A stretch of DNA of 64,000 bases, from contig NZ_JBIMSN010000050.1 in assembly GCF_043944905.1 (NCBI RefSeq), forward strand, positions 22,654-86,653, given 5' to 3'. Source of the stretch: Antrihabitans spumae. GTDB lineage: Bacteria > Actinomycetota > Actinomycetes > Mycobacteriales > Mycobacteriaceae. Position numbers and translations under genes: made by a program. The stretch's first letter is position 1; each line of letters starts with the position of its first letter. Shown in pieces: positions 55,101 to 63,926 of the stretch. Below the pieces are notes generated by a model that saw only the letters and a list, made by a program, of their open reading frames with translations, was not told the DNA's origin and did not search any database.

Positions 55101-56889
55101 TCAGGTTCGAGTTGGCCGCACCGAAGCGAACCAACGCAGGCGCCAACCGACTGAAGTGATAGCTGAGGTGTGCCTCGGGTGTCACCGGAACAATCGACTT
55201 GTTGGTCTTGACCGCGTCGACGATGCAGTCAGCCACTTTATCGGGGGTGTATCCCCGCTTCTGGTAGAGCCGATCGAATTTTGCCTGCTTCTGCGCCTGC
55301 TCGTCGCTCGATACACCAGAGAACTCGGTGGTGTTGGTGATGTTCGTGTGGACGATGCCAGGGCAGATCGTGCTGACGCCGATGTTGGCGCTCGCCAACT
55401 CGGATCGCAAGCAGTCGGAGAACATGAACACCGCCGACTTACTGGTCGCGTACGGGCTGAAGCCCTGCTGCGCGCCGAATGCGGCCATCGACGACAGGTT
55501 CACGATCTGCCCGCCGAGTCCGCGTTCGACCATCTTCGCGCCGAACGACCGAGATCCGTTGATGACGCCGAAGAGGTTGATGTCGATGACCTTGCGGAAG
55601 GTCGCTGCCGGCGTGTCGAAGAATCGGCCCGCCTGCCCGATGCCTGCATTGTTGATCAAAATGTCTGGCACGCCGTGCTTTTCGGCAACGAGATCGGCGT
55701 GCGCCTGCACGGCGTCCGCGTCGGAGACGTCGAGTTGGTAGGCATGTGCGACGCCGCCGAGTTCGGCGATCAACGTGGCAGTCTCCTTCGCCGAGGCGAG
55801 GTTCACGTCGGAAAGCACCACCTCGGCGCCTTCGCGAGCGAATGCGAGCGCAGTCTCCCTGCCGATTCCACTGCCGCCGCCGGTGATGACGAGAAGTTGG
55901 TCGTCGAAGTGCCGTCGCTCGGACTTCGTCACGCGAGCGCGACGTAGTTCACGCGTGGGTTCCTTGCCGGACAGGGCGTCGATGAGCTCGATCGTCGCCC
56001 GCGCCAGAACCTGCGGATGCGAGAACGGCACCCAGTGGCCTGCGTTGACGTCGCGACGCCAGAGACGCTCGGTCCAGCGGGATTCGTCGTCGTAGCCGGC
56101 AGGTCGAATGGCGACGTCCAACGTGTCGACGATCAACTGCACAGGAACCTTGGTCTCGCGTTCGCGCGAATTGAAGATCCGCTGGACGATGTTTGCTCGG
56201 TAGATCCGCAGGCCGTTGACGAGGTCCTGCTTCAGGGTGTCGGCGAGAAAGATGCGGTCGGAATCGGTGCCTTCGACCACTTTCAAAAACGTCTTCCAAT
56301 GCGACTCGTTGCCGAGCCCGAACAGCGCCTTCGGCAGTGCAGGCGTCATGAACAGGAACGTGTAGCCGGAAGACAACAGTTGAGAAACCGGTTGCCATAC
56401 ATTCTTCGGCGTCGGTCGAGACAATCTGCGGCGCATCCACTTGCCCACGTGATCGAGGTTCGGGCCGGATGCCGACGTGAACGAGGCGATCCGCTCTTCG
56501 GCGGCGGGCTCGCACACTGCCTCCCACACCGAGATGGAACCCCAGTCGTGGGCGAGCACGTGCACCGGGCGATCCGGGCTGACCGCGTCGGCGACGGCGA
56601 AGAAATCCGATGCCAGTGCACTGAGTTCGAAGTCGCGGTAGCTGTCCGGATTGGTCGTCCGACCGTGGCCGCGAGTGTCGTAGCTGACGACATGAAAGCG
56701 GTCGGCGAGGAACGGTACGACGCCTTCCCACAGACGGTGGGTATCGGGCCAACCGTGCACGAGAATGATCGTCTCGCCGTCCGGATTGCCCTGTTCGTAG
56801 ACCGCGATCTCGATCTCGCCGTTGCGAACGAATCGCTCGGAGATGCCGTGCGCAGTGTCGGTTGCGTCGGTCGGCTTCGTATCTGTCAC
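55093..56889 (-). CDS. ephD: EphD-type fusion: alpha/beta hydrolase + short-chain dehydrogenase
   Basis: A 598-residue fusion. The N-terminal hydrolase (residues about 20-300) resembles epoxide hydrolases: ILVHGWPDTHRLW (oxyanion), VHVLAHDWGSISVWEA (nucleophile Asp) and NAGHWVPFSHPQ (His). The C-terminal part (about 330-595) is an SDR: ITGGGSGIGRETALAFAREG, NNAGIGQAGRF, NLSSMAAFGAQQGFSPYATSKSA. This fusion is characteristic of EphD of mycobacteria (Rv2214c), which acts on epoxidised mycolic acid precursors. Start ATG 56889, with TGA overlapping by eight bases the convergent YoaK stop. The same role is plausible here. Confidence 0.9.
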   Translation of the reverse strand: MTDTKPTDATDTAHGISERFVRNGEIEIAVYEQGNPDGETIILVHGWPDTHRLWEGVVPFLADRFHVVSYDTRGHGRTTNPDSYRDFELSALASDFFAVADAVSPDRPVHVLAHDWGSISVWEAVCEPAAEERIASFTSASGPNLDHVGKWMRRRLSRPTPKNVWQPVSQLLSSGYTFLFMTPALPKALFGLGNESHWKTFLKVVEGTDSDRIFLADTLKQDLVNGLRIYRANIVQRIFNSRERETKVPVQLIVDTLDVAIRPAGYDDESRWTERLWRRDVNAGHWVPFSHPQVLARATIELIDALSGKEPTRELRRARVTKSERRHFDDQLLVITGGGSGIGRETALAFAREGAEVVLSDVNLASAKETATLIAELGGVAHAYQLDVSDADAVQAHADLVAEKHGVPDILINNAGIGQAGRFFDTPAATFRKVIDINLFGVINGSRSFGAKMVERGLGGQIVNLSSMAAFGAQQGFSPYATSKSAVFMFSDCLRSELASANIGVSTICPGIVHTNITNTTEFSGVSSDEQAQKQAKFDRLYQKRGYTPDKVADCIVDAVKTNKSIVPVTPEAHLSYHFSRLAPALVRFGAANSNLIK

Positions 56890-56961
56890 GTTCGTCTCCA
56901 GGTATCGGTCGCGAGTTGATGGACAAGAACGCTACTCGATTGCCGCCCCCCGATGTGACCC

Positions 56962-58161
56962 CTACGTGACGCCGAGAAGATCTCGACCGATCGACGCGAT
57001 CGCAGCTGCTATGCCGGGACGCGTGCGAAGGTGCGGTGTCAACGCGACGTCGTTGATCAGCGCTTGCGCTGCCTGGACGCGGATCCTGGCGACCGTCGTG
57101 TCCCATTCGGGATGAACCGTTCGGACCAGATGAACCCACTTCGCGATGTAATCGTGCTGTGCGACGCGCGACCTGTGCCGCTCGGTGTCGGGAAGGTGCG
57201 CGGACTCCGAGACGAGAATTCGAACCAGGTGCGGGTTCTCCATTGCGAACGATGCGTAGCTGTCGAGCAGGCGCCGGACTCCGTCGCGGGAATCGGTGGA
57301 CTGGCCGAGAGCTCGCCCCATGTCCATCTGCAGCCACTCGTCACCCCGGAACATGGCGGCGACGAGGATGTCGGTTTTCGCCGCGAAATGACCGTAGACG
57401 CTCGGCCCGGCAATTCCGACCGAAGCGCCGATGTCGTCCATGCTCACGCCCGCAAAACCCTTGTCGGCGAACAGGACTATCGCTTCGCCGAGAATGGCTT
57501 CCCGACGTGATCGGGTCGCATTCAGTAGGCCCGCCGTGCGATTCGATGCAGCCGCGCCCACCGGCAGTTCGATAGATGCATCGAGCACGGCTGCAACGAG
57601 TTCGGTCAGCAGTGTCGCCGATTCCGGCGCTGGGAGCGTCAGTCGGTGGAACGACATGCTGTTGGCAACGGCGAGTGCGCACCACGCCAGTAGGTCGGAC
57701 TCGGCCGCGCTGAGCTGCGGGCGCCGGGCACCGATGATCCTCATCAGACGCTCGCCGATCAGTCTGGTTTCGGCACGCAGATCCTTGCGGTCCTCCTCGG
57801 AGAGGTGGCGAGCTTCGCGCCGCCACAGGACGCCGACCGTTCGGTGCTCGAGTGCGGCTGTTGCGAGAACTTCCGCGAGATCGGTCGTGTCGTCGGACTC
57901 GGCTCGCGCAAGGGCGTCGACGAACGTGTCGAGCGCATCCGCAACGACCTGACCGAGAAGTTGCTGCTTGCCTCGGAAATGGCGATACAGCGCGGACGGA
58001 CCGATCGCGACTGCCTCGGCCACGTCACTCATCGCGACGTCCGCGTAGCCGTGTTCGTAGAACAGCGTGCTTGCTGCCGCGACGATGAGGGCGCGTCGGT
58101 TGGACGGTCGCGTATTTCGGGCAGGACGGTCCTGCGTCGGCCCGTCCTGCACGCTGGTCAT
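56962..58161 (-). CDS. Tandem TetR regulator (two TetR repeats)
   Basis: A 399-residue protein with two complete TetR N-terminal helix-turn-helix domains. The first is NRRALIVAAASTLFYEHGYADVAMSDVAEAVAIGPSALYRHFRGK in pieces (about residues 22-66). The second is SRREAILGEAIVLF and VSMDDIGASVGIAGPSVYGHF (about 218-262). Each is followed by a helical ligand domain. A single chain would thus carry both half-site readers. It is upstream of, and on the same strand as, the EphD gene; the FadE operon lies 48 bases further upstream. It may control either. Start ATG 58161. Confidence 0.92.
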   Translation of the reverse strand: MTSVQDGPTQDRPARNTRPSNRRALIVAAASTLFYEHGYADVAMSDVAEAVAIGPSALYRHFRGKQQLLGQVVADALDTFVDALARAESDDTTDLAEVLATAALEHRTVGVLWRREARHLSEEDRKDLRAETRLIGERLMRIIGARRPQLSAAESDLLAWCALAVANSMSFHRLTLPAPESATLLTELVAAVLDASIELPVGAAASNRTAGLLNATRSRREAILGEAIVLFADKGFAGVSMDDIGASVGIAGPSVYGHFAAKTDILVAAMFRGDEWLQMDMGRALGQSTDSRDGVRRLLDSYASFAMENPHLVRILVSESAHLPDTERHRSRVAQHDYIAKWVHLVRTVHPEWDTTVARIRVQAAQALINDVALTPHLRTRPGIAAAIASIGRDLLGVT

Positions 58162-58208
58162 CGCGACGATGCTACCGGCGGCGATTGCTTCGCCTGGAGC
58201 GGTCAGCC

Positions 58209-59360
58209 CTAGTCAGCCCTTGTCAGTGCGGCATAGCGGGCGATGTGGAAGTCGGCAGGACCGTATTCGTTCTCGATCGCGGTAAGACGTTTGAAGTAAT
58301 GCCCGATCGCGAGTTCCTCCGTCATCCCCATACCGCCATGGAGTTGGACGGCGTTCTGGCCGATGAATCGAGCCGCCCGACCGATAGTCGCCTTGGCAGC
58401 CGAGATCGTTCGAGAGCGGCGCTTCGGTTCGGCATCGAGATTCAGGATCGCGAGATGTGCTGCGGCAACGGCCTGTTCGAGTTCCATGGACATGTCGACC
58501 ATGCGGTGTTGCAGCACCTGGAAGCTGCTGATCGGCTGCCCGAACTGCTGCCGCTGCTTCGTGTATTCGACCGTGTCTGCCAACACTTTTCGCATACAAC
58601 CGACAGCCTCCGCCGCAACGGCCGCCGTTGCTTCGTCGATTGCCTGGTCGAGCGATGCCCACGCCGTGCCCTCGGCGCCGAGAAGTGCGTCGGCCGGCAG
58701 CCGGACATCGGTGAAGACGAGATCGGCTGCGCGGCGGTCGTCGATCGTTCGGTAGCTGTGGACTTCAAGGCCTTTCGGCGGATTGCCTGCGTCGAACTCG
58801 ATCACGAACAGCGACAGTCCGGTCGTGTCGCGGCGCTCGCCCGAGGTCCGTGCGGTGAGGAGAAGATGCGTCGCGAAAGGAGCGCTACCGACAACTATCT
58901 TGGCGCCGTTGATGATCCAGGAATCACCGTCCTTCGTTGCTGTGGTCGTCACGTCATGGAGTGTGTATCCCGAGGTCGGCTCCGTGGCAGCGAGGGCGGT
59001 GATCACGTCGCCCGACGCGATGCCGCTCAGTAGTGTTGAAGCCTGTTCGCCACCTGCGCGTTGCAGTAGTCCGCCACCGACGATCACGGTGTCGACGTAC
59101 GGCTCGACGACAAGCGCGTAGCCGAGCGCCTCGGCGATGATCATCGATTCGACTGGGCCACCGCCCATTCCGCCGACCGACTCGGGCAGCGTCGCGCCGA
59201 GGATGTCGAGTTCCTTCGCGAAGCCGCGCCAAATGTCGGGTTGCCAGCCGATCCCGGACTTGGCAACGGTCCGGCTCGCCGCCAGGTGGTAGCGGGTGGC
59301 GAGAAACCCGGTGACGGTGTCGCGCAGCAGTTCTTGTTCGTTGTCGAGTGCGAAGTCCAT
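58209..59360 (-). CDS. Acyl-CoA dehydrogenase (FadE)
   Basis: A 383-residue FAD enzyme that dehydrogenates acyl-CoA. It contains LAATEPTSGYTLHDVTTTA, the core TKQRQQFGQPISSFQVLQHRMVDM, and QLHGGMGMTEELAIGHYFKRL near the C-terminus, replacing the usual YxGT.EIQ. That pattern, with the partner gene upstream, is typical of the heteromeric FadE pairs used in steroid side-chain and branched-acid oxidation. ATG 59360 directly abuts the partner's stop (TAG 59361-59363). Which subunit bears the catalytic Glu cannot be settled without alignment. Confidence 0.92.
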   Translation of the reverse strand: MDFALDNEQELLRDTVTGFLATRYHLAASRTVAKSGIGWQPDIWRGFAKELDILGATLPESVGGMGGGPVESMIIAEALGYALVVEPYVDTVIVGGGLLQRAGGEQASTLLSGIASGDVITALAATEPTSGYTLHDVTTTATKDGDSWIINGAKIVVGSAPFATHLLLTARTSGERRDTTGLSLFVIEFDAGNPPKGLEVHSYRTIDDRRAADLVFTDVRLPADALLGAEGTAWASLDQAIDEATAAVAAEAVGCMRKVLADTVEYTKQRQQFGQPISSFQVLQHRMVDMSMELEQAVAAAHLAILNLDAEPKRRSRTISAAKATIGRAARFIGQNAVQLHGGMGMTEELAIGHYFKRLTAIENEYGPADFHIARYAALTRAD

Positions 59361-60593
59361 CTACAGACCCAATCCGGCTTTGGCGAGAATATTTCGTTGA
59401 ATTTCGTTGCTACCGGCGTAGATCGAGCCGGCGCGGTCGTTGAAATAGTGCAGGGGAGCGACAGCTTGCCATTCGGCGCCGCTGAGGTAGCCGTCGGCCG
59501 GTGGGGTGTACTCCGACAGCGGTCCGCCGGGTGCCGTCGCGTGTGGTTGGTACACCCGTCCTCGCGGACCAGCTGCCTCCAGCGCCAGTTCGGTGATCTT
59601 CTGGCTCAGTTCGGTTCCGAGGATCTTGATCATCGAGGCAGCTGGTCCGGGGTTCTTCCCGCTGGCAAGCGCTGCGAGCGTGCGGAATTCGACGATCTCG
59701 AGTACGTCGACCCGAATGCGGGCTTCGGCGAGTTTGGCCGAAAATGCGGGGTCGTCGAGCAGCGGTCGGCCGTCGGGTCCGGGCTGTTCGGCGGCTGCGT
59801 CCGCGACCGAATTCGACATGGCCTGCAGCATCGGTGCCGCCGCGCCGCCGCCTCGCTCGAAGATGAGGAGATACTTCGCAACGGTCCAGCCGTCGTCGAT
59901 CTTGCCGATGACGTTTGCCTTCGGCACGCGGACATTGTCGAAGAACACCTGGTTCTGCACTTCTTCGCCGGAGGTCATCACCAGCGGCCGCACCGCGATA
60001 CCCGGACTGTTCATGTCGATGAGCAAAAAGGTGATGCCACGCTGCTTCTGCGCTTCCTTCGATGTCCGCACGAGGCAGAAGATCCAGTTGGCTTCGGTTG
60101 CGTGGGTCGTCCAGATCTTGCTTCCGGTGCAGACGAGGTCGTCACCGTCCTCGATTGCGGCCATGCTGAGCGACGCCAGATCCGAACCGGATTCCGGCTC
60201 GGAATAGCCCTGGCAGAAGAAGACCTCACCGGTCAGGATGCGTGGGAGGTAGAAGTCCTTCTGCTCGGCCGTGCCGAATGCGACGATTGCGTGGGCGACC
60301 ATCCGAATTCCCATGGGGGACAACAGGGGAGCGCCCGCCCGGATCGACTCGGCGCTGAAGATGTAGTGCTTGGCCAGACTCCAGTCGCAGCCGCCGTACT
60401 CGACGGGCCACGCCGGCGCTGCCCAACCGCGTTCGTGCAGGATGTGCTGCCATTCGAGACTTGCCTCGTGGTCGGAGTAGACGCTTGTCATCAGGCGTCC
60501 GGCGCGGCGCAACTCGGGCGTCAATTTCTCGGCGAGGAACTCGCGGACGTCGTCTCGAAACTCGAGTTCGTCGGTCGACCAGTCGAGGTCCAT
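59361..60593 (-). CDS. Acyl-CoA dehydrogenase (FadE), partner subunit
   Basis: A 410-residue acyl-CoA dehydrogenase. It has PAWPVEYGGCDWSLAKHYIF, QGYSEPESGSDLASLSMAA (FAD contact), KIWTTHATEANWIFCLVRTS and the C-terminal YFNDRAGSIYAGSNEIQRNIL with the Y-A-G-x-N-E-I-Q motif. It precedes the second fadE with no gap, so the two are probably an alpha2beta2 dimer pair as for FadE26-27 or ChsE4-5. Start ATG 60593. A 16-base palindrome at 60627-60642 upstream may be its operator. Confidence 0.92.
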   Translation of the reverse strand: MDLDWSTDELEFRDDVREFLAEKLTPELRRAGRLMTSVYSDHEASLEWQHILHERGWAAPAWPVEYGGCDWSLAKHYIFSAESIRAGAPLLSPMGIRMVAHAIVAFGTAEQKDFYLPRILTGEVFFCQGYSEPESGSDLASLSMAAIEDGDDLVCTGSKIWTTHATEANWIFCLVRTSKEAQKQRGITFLLIDMNSPGIAVRPLVMTSGEEVQNQVFFDNVRVPKANVIGKIDDGWTVAKYLLIFERGGGAAAPMLQAMSNSVADAAAEQPGPDGRPLLDDPAFSAKLAEARIRVDVLEIVEFRTLAALASGKNPGPAASMIKILGTELSQKITELALEAAGPRGRVYQPHATAPGGPLSEYTPPADGYLSGAEWQAVAPLHYFNDRAGSIYAGSNEIQRNILAKAGLGL

Positions 60594-60626
60594 ACGGTTC
60601 GCTCCTTTGCGAGTACGGCTCTGAAA

Positions 60627-60642
60627 ATCAAATATATGTGAT
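60627..60642. promoter_or_regulatory. AT-rich palindrome upstream of the fadE pair
   Basis: ATCAAATATATGTGAT is a 16-base palindrome with one mismatch, located 34 bases before the first fadE start, and an isolated AT-rich island in this GC-rich DNA. Its position suits a repressor such as the tandem TetR; there is no direct evidence. Confidence 0.45.
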
Positions 60643-60676
60643 CAGACTAGCACTGCCTGGATGAGAGTATGGACCC

Positions 60677-61267
60677 ATGACGGGGTGGTGGGGACGGTTG
60701 CGCACGGCATGGAGTCGGTTCTGGTCGACACCACCGGGGTGGTTGCTGTTCGCGGTGGGCGCGTGCGCCTGCGCTGTACTGCTGTGGTTGGCGACTGACC
60801 CAACCAGCGGTGATGCCGAGTTGTGGATCGCTGCGATGTGCACGCTGGCGGTCGTTGGCTTGGCTTGGATAGTCCGACTAACCAGCTATTCGGGCAGCCA
60901 TGGAGATACAACCGGCAGGCAATGGGCCAAGGTCGCGGCAATACCACTGTTGTTCGGAATCGTTGCGACAGTGCTCGTCAACGTCGACTTGGTGAAGGTG
61001 CGGTGGCAGTTCGCCGAGGGATCGTTCGAACAGGCTGCGCGGGACATGCTCGGGTCCACAGCCGTGGAACGGTGTCCTGGCGTCGTCGGCGGATTTCGTT
61101 GCAGTCAACAGTGGGAGCGGAACGGCAACGTCTATTTCGATCTGGACGCGGGGGTACACGAGACCGGTTTCGTATATCGCCCCAACTTGATTGCCGATCG
61201 GCGGGAGTACACCCACATCGACGGTGACTGGTACGAATTCTCCAGGCCCCCCGGCTACATGGACTAA
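60677..61267 (+). CDS. Membrane protein of unknown function
   Basis: A 196-residue protein with three hydrophobic helices in the first 100 residues (WLLFAVGACACAVLLWLA, LWIAAMCTLAVVGLAWIV, VAAIPLLFGIVATVLVNV) and a hydrophilic C-terminal domain with two cysteines (VERCPGVVGGFRCSQQWERNG) that could form a disulphide outside the membrane. The C-terminus YFDLDAGVHETGFVY is beta-rich. I do not recognise a family. ATG 60677, 36 bases past the candidate fadE operator, divergent from that operon. Confidence 0.7.
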   Translation: MTGWWGRLRTAWSRFWSTPPGWLLFAVGACACAVLLWLATDPTSGDAELWIAAMCTLAVVGLAWIVRLTSYSGSHGDTTGRQWAKVAAIPLLFGIVATVLVNVDLVKVRWQFAEGSFEQAARDMLGSTAVERCPGVVGGFRCSQQWERNGNVYFDLDAGVHETGFVYRPNLIADRREYTHIDGDWYEFSRPPGYMD

Positions 61268-61290
61268 CTCGGACGCCCTAGCCTGAAATC

Positions 61291-61623
61291 GTGACGGACA
61301 ACGAGCCGGACTACCGGTTCACGCTGGCGAACGAGCGCACGTTTTTGGCGTGGATCCGGACGTCGCTTGCCCTCTTGGCATGTGGTGTCGGTGTGGTGCA
61401 GTTCGTTCCGGATTTCGGGCCGAAGCCGCTACGTCTGGCCGCGGGTCTCGCGTTGGCTGCCCTTGCGCTCTATCTTGCGTCGACCAGTTACCAGCGGTGG
61501 CAACGAGTCGACGACGCGATCAGGAGCGGCCGTCCGCTACCCCGATCGATGATGCCTGCGGTGATTGCTGTCGGTATCACCGTCATAGTCGTGCTCGCGT
61601 TGGTCATGATCCTGCTGGGCTAG
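61291..61623 (+). CDS. DUF202 (YidH-like) membrane protein
   Basis: A 110-residue YidH-type protein with the family start RFTLANERTFLAWIRTSLALLACGVGVVQ. Three membrane helices end in IAVGITVIVVLALVMILLG. Start GTG 61291. Function unknown. It overlaps the convergent DUF2231-like gene by 20 bases, an unusually deep 3' overlap that reads GCTAG on both strands. Confidence 0.85.
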   Translation: MTDNEPDYRFTLANERTFLAWIRTSLALLACGVGVVQFVPDFGPKPLRLAAGLALAALALYLASTSYQRWQRVDDAIRSGRPLPRSMMPAVIAVGITVIVVLALVMILLG

Positions 61624-62098
61624 CGGGCAGTTCGAGGGTCATGGCGGTTCCTCCCCAGACGGCGCGCGAACCCGAATCGCCGATGCGGTAGGTCTGCACG
61701 CAGACAGCGACGCCGACCGCGATGGTCAAGGCTGCGATAGCCCACACGACAACGGGTTTGAGCGCCTTCGAGCGATGTTCCGCGACGTGAACGGCCGTGA
61801 CGGACGCCGCGGCGACGGCGAGCGCGATCGAAAACCAGATCATCGTCTCGCCGAGGTTCATGTGCGTTCGGAGCACTTCGGAGTTGCCGAACTTCTCGGC
61901 GAGTGATCTGCCCGCTCTGACGGTCAACCGTGTCAGGACGAGAACCACAAGTGCGGTCGGGAGGAGCAACCAGACGAAACGTCGTCGGGCGGCGGGCCAA
62001 ATCGCACACACGATTGCGAGGACAGCGGTCGCCGGGGTGAGAACAACGATGAAATGGACCAGCAGGGGATGAGCCGGGAGACCGTTGATCGTAGACAT
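61604..62098 (-). CDS. DUF2231-like membrane protein
   Basis: A 164-residue protein with the DUF2231 opening GLPAHPLLVHFIVVLTPATAV and four membrane helices (LLLPTALVVLVLTRLTV, MIWFSIALAVAAASVTAVHV, VVWAIAALTIAVGVAVC and the first). Family members are unannotated membrane proteins. ATG 62098 is preferred to GTG 62104 for AAGGAG five to six bases upstream. It overlaps the DUF202 gene at its 3' end. Confidence 0.75.
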   Translation of the reverse strand: MSTINGLPAHPLLVHFIVVLTPATAVLAIVCAIWPAARRRFVWLLLPTALVVLVLTRLTVRAGRSLAEKFGNSEVLRTHMNLGETMIWFSIALAVAAASVTAVHVAEHRSKALKPVVVWAIAALTIAVGVAVCVQTYRIGDSGSRAVWGGTAMTLELPASPAGS

Positions 62099-62179
62099 CG
62101 CCACTCCTTCGGCCGAACCGCCGGACTTTGTGAAATCCTACCGACGGTTCGGCAAGGGTGCGAGTTCCGGTTGCCGGGC

Positions 62180-62647
62180 TCAGTTGCGGCGCTTCGCTGC
62201 CCAGCCACGTTGCATCGCGTCGAGTCCGACGTAGATCGCGATGGCGATCACAACGTGCATGGCTGAGAGCGAGATCGTGCTCGGACCATCGAAGGGTGCG
62301 TTGATCGTCAGTCCGATCGTCAGAATCGACAGTGTCGGTCCGATGATCTGCGCGACGCGGACGACACCCGCCCAGTAGGGGAGCAGCACGGCGGCCGCGG
62401 TCATGCCGATCAACGTAGGAACGACGGTGAAGATGACGACTCCGCCGGGTGCGGCGTCGGAGGGCTTGCCGTCCGCGACTATGGTGAAGTCGCCACCGAA
62501 CGCCCAACCTACAAGCCAGACAATGAGATTGATGACGAGTGCCGCGACGACGGCGAACGCGACAGCTTGCGGGCGGTTGAGTGCTCGACGATTGTGGGGT
62601 GTGGTGCCTGGTGTTGCGGTGCTGGTTTCTGCATTTGTGGCAGTCAT
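62180..62647 (-). CDS. DUF6069 membrane protein
   Basis: A 155-residue protein with a Thr/Ala-rich N-terminus and four helices: AFAVVAALVINLIVWLVGWA, VVIFTVVPTLIGMTAAAVLL, IGPTLSILTIGLTI and LSAMHVVIAIAIYVGLDAM. It shares VINLIVWLVG, AAPGGVVIF, LIGMTAAA and VGLDAM-type motifs with the next gene, so the two are tandem duplicates. ATG 62647. The neighbouring copy ends 102 bases upstream. Function unknown. Confidence 0.85.
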   Translation of the reverse strand: MTATNAETSTATPGTTPHNRRALNRPQAVAFAVVAALVINLIVWLVGWAFGGDFTIVADGKPSDAAPGGVVIFTVVPTLIGMTAAAVLLPYWAGVVRVAQIIGPTLSILTIGLTINAPFDGPSTISLSAMHVVIAIAIYVGLDAMQRGWAAKRRN

Positions 62648-62749
62648 TCGGAAATCCTTCGTCAGGCGATGGTCGGGGGTACCTGACCCATCGTTCAACC
62701 TGAACAATGGTTTAGGTCAAGTCGAATCCCGAAATCGTGCTGAACGCGG

Positions 62750-63190
62750 CTACTTCGCCAGATTCCGGCGCATACCTTCCAGCCCGACGTAGAGCACGGC
62801 TGCGAGCGCAACGTGCATCAGCGACAGAAAGACCTGGGAGGTCGTGGAGTCGAATTTCGTCATCACGGTGCCGGCGATCGTCGCAATGGCAAGCACCGGA
62901 CCCACCACCTGAGCGACCCGCAGAATCACGGGCCATTTCAGCGACAGCAATGCTGCAGCTGTCATTCCGACGATCGTCGGCAGGGTCGAGAGAAAGATGA
63001 CGCCCCCTGGGGCGACTCTCATGACCTCGTCGCCGTCTTGCGCGTCGTAGGAGGCACCTGCAGCGAGGCCGATCAGCCAGATCACCAGGTTGATCACAAG
63101 CGCGACGAGCACGGTGCCGACGACGCCTTCGACTCGGCTGAGCCGCAACGCTTTCAACGAGGACAGGCGGTCGGGAGCGGTGTTGGTCAT
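62750..63190 (-). CDS. DUF6069 membrane protein, tandem copy
   Basis: A 146-residue paralogue of the previous gene: LVINLVIWLIGLAAG, VAPGGVIFLSTLPTIVGMTAAALL, RVAQVVGPVLAIATIAG and SLMHVALAAVLYVGLEGMRRN align along the whole length. Start ATG 63190 has AAGGAGAAGC directly upstream. It is preceded by the SRPBCC gene by 25 bases on the same strand, so these three genes may form an operon. Confidence 0.85.
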   Translation of the reverse strand: MTNTAPDRLSSLKALRLSRVEGVVGTVLVALVINLVIWLIGLAAGASYDAQDGDEVMRVAPGGVIFLSTLPTIVGMTAAALLSLKWPVILRVAQVVGPVLAIATIAGTVMTKFDSTTSQVFLSLMHVALAAVLYVGLEGMRRNLAK

Positions 63191-63215
63191 AGCTTCTCCT
63201 TGTATGGGTAGTTGC

Positions 63216-63926
63216 TCACGCGTAGATGTTGTCGAGCCAGTTCTGCCAAGCCAGTTGCGTTGCGACGTGGTCGATCTCGTCGGTGAAGAAGTGGTGTGCA
63301 GCGTCGACCGTTCCACCGAAGTTGTTGCGGCCGTAGAAGCGGTACAGGGTTTCGGCGCTGCGCAATCCGAGGAAGTATTCGTTCGTATAGTCGACCTCGG
63401 CATCGACCGGCGTCGACCCGGGTACGTCGATGGTGACGCGATCACCCACGCGCGCTGCGGAATCGACGCCGAGTGCGCGTCGAAGTGTAGTCAAGGCGTC
63501 GGGTGTGCCCGATGCCGGCGGACCGTCGGCGGAGACGTAGGTGACGGGTCTGCCCGCGAAGTGCCGCAGGTATTCCCCGAGGCTGTGCAGGTAGAAGTCG
63601 GTGTGCTTGCTCGCGCCGTCGTACTGGTTGTCCCAGTCGTCGACGAGGATGCCGCTGTGCACGTAGCGCAGCGAAGCCGTACCGCCGTCGCGTGCCTCGA
63701 TCAGGTACTCGAGCGCGTTGAACCAGCCGTCGGCTTCCTGGCGGATCGCGAGTCGGTTGGGTGGCTCCCATGCCTTGACGGGATTGTTCGTGGAATTGTT
63801 CGCGTCGATATCCGGGTCGCCGCCGGTCGGAAACATCCAACCGGCGGTTCCGGTGGTGATCGCTGCGAATACCTGCTCCGGGTCGACCGGGAGGATCACT
63901 TCGCGTTCGATGGAAAATTCGTGCAC
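63216..63926 (-). CDS. SRPBCC (START-like) protein
   Basis: A 236-residue protein whose first 150 residues match the AHSA1-like SRPBCC fold: EREVILPVDPEQVFAAITTGTAGWMFP, RLAIRQEADGWFNALEYLIEA, LRYVHSGILVDDWDNQYDGASKHTDFYLHSLGEYLRHF in part. A C-terminal region from about 150 has no recognised family. SRPBCC proteins bind hydrophobic ligands. Start ATG 63926, upstream of the two DUF6069 genes. Everything from 63927 to the window end (74 bases) shows no gene. Confidence 0.8.
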   Translation of the reverse strand: MHEFSIEREVILPVDPEQVFAAITTGTAGWMFPTGGDPDIDANNSTNNPVKAWEPPNRLAIRQEADGWFNALEYLIEARDGGTASLRYVHSGILVDDWDNQYDGASKHTDFYLHSLGEYLRHFAGRPVTYVSADGPPASGTPDALTTLRRALGVDSAARVGDRVTIDVPGSTPVDAEVDYTNEYFLGLRSAETLYRFYGRNNFGGTVDAAHHFFTDEIDHVATQLAWQNWLDNIYA

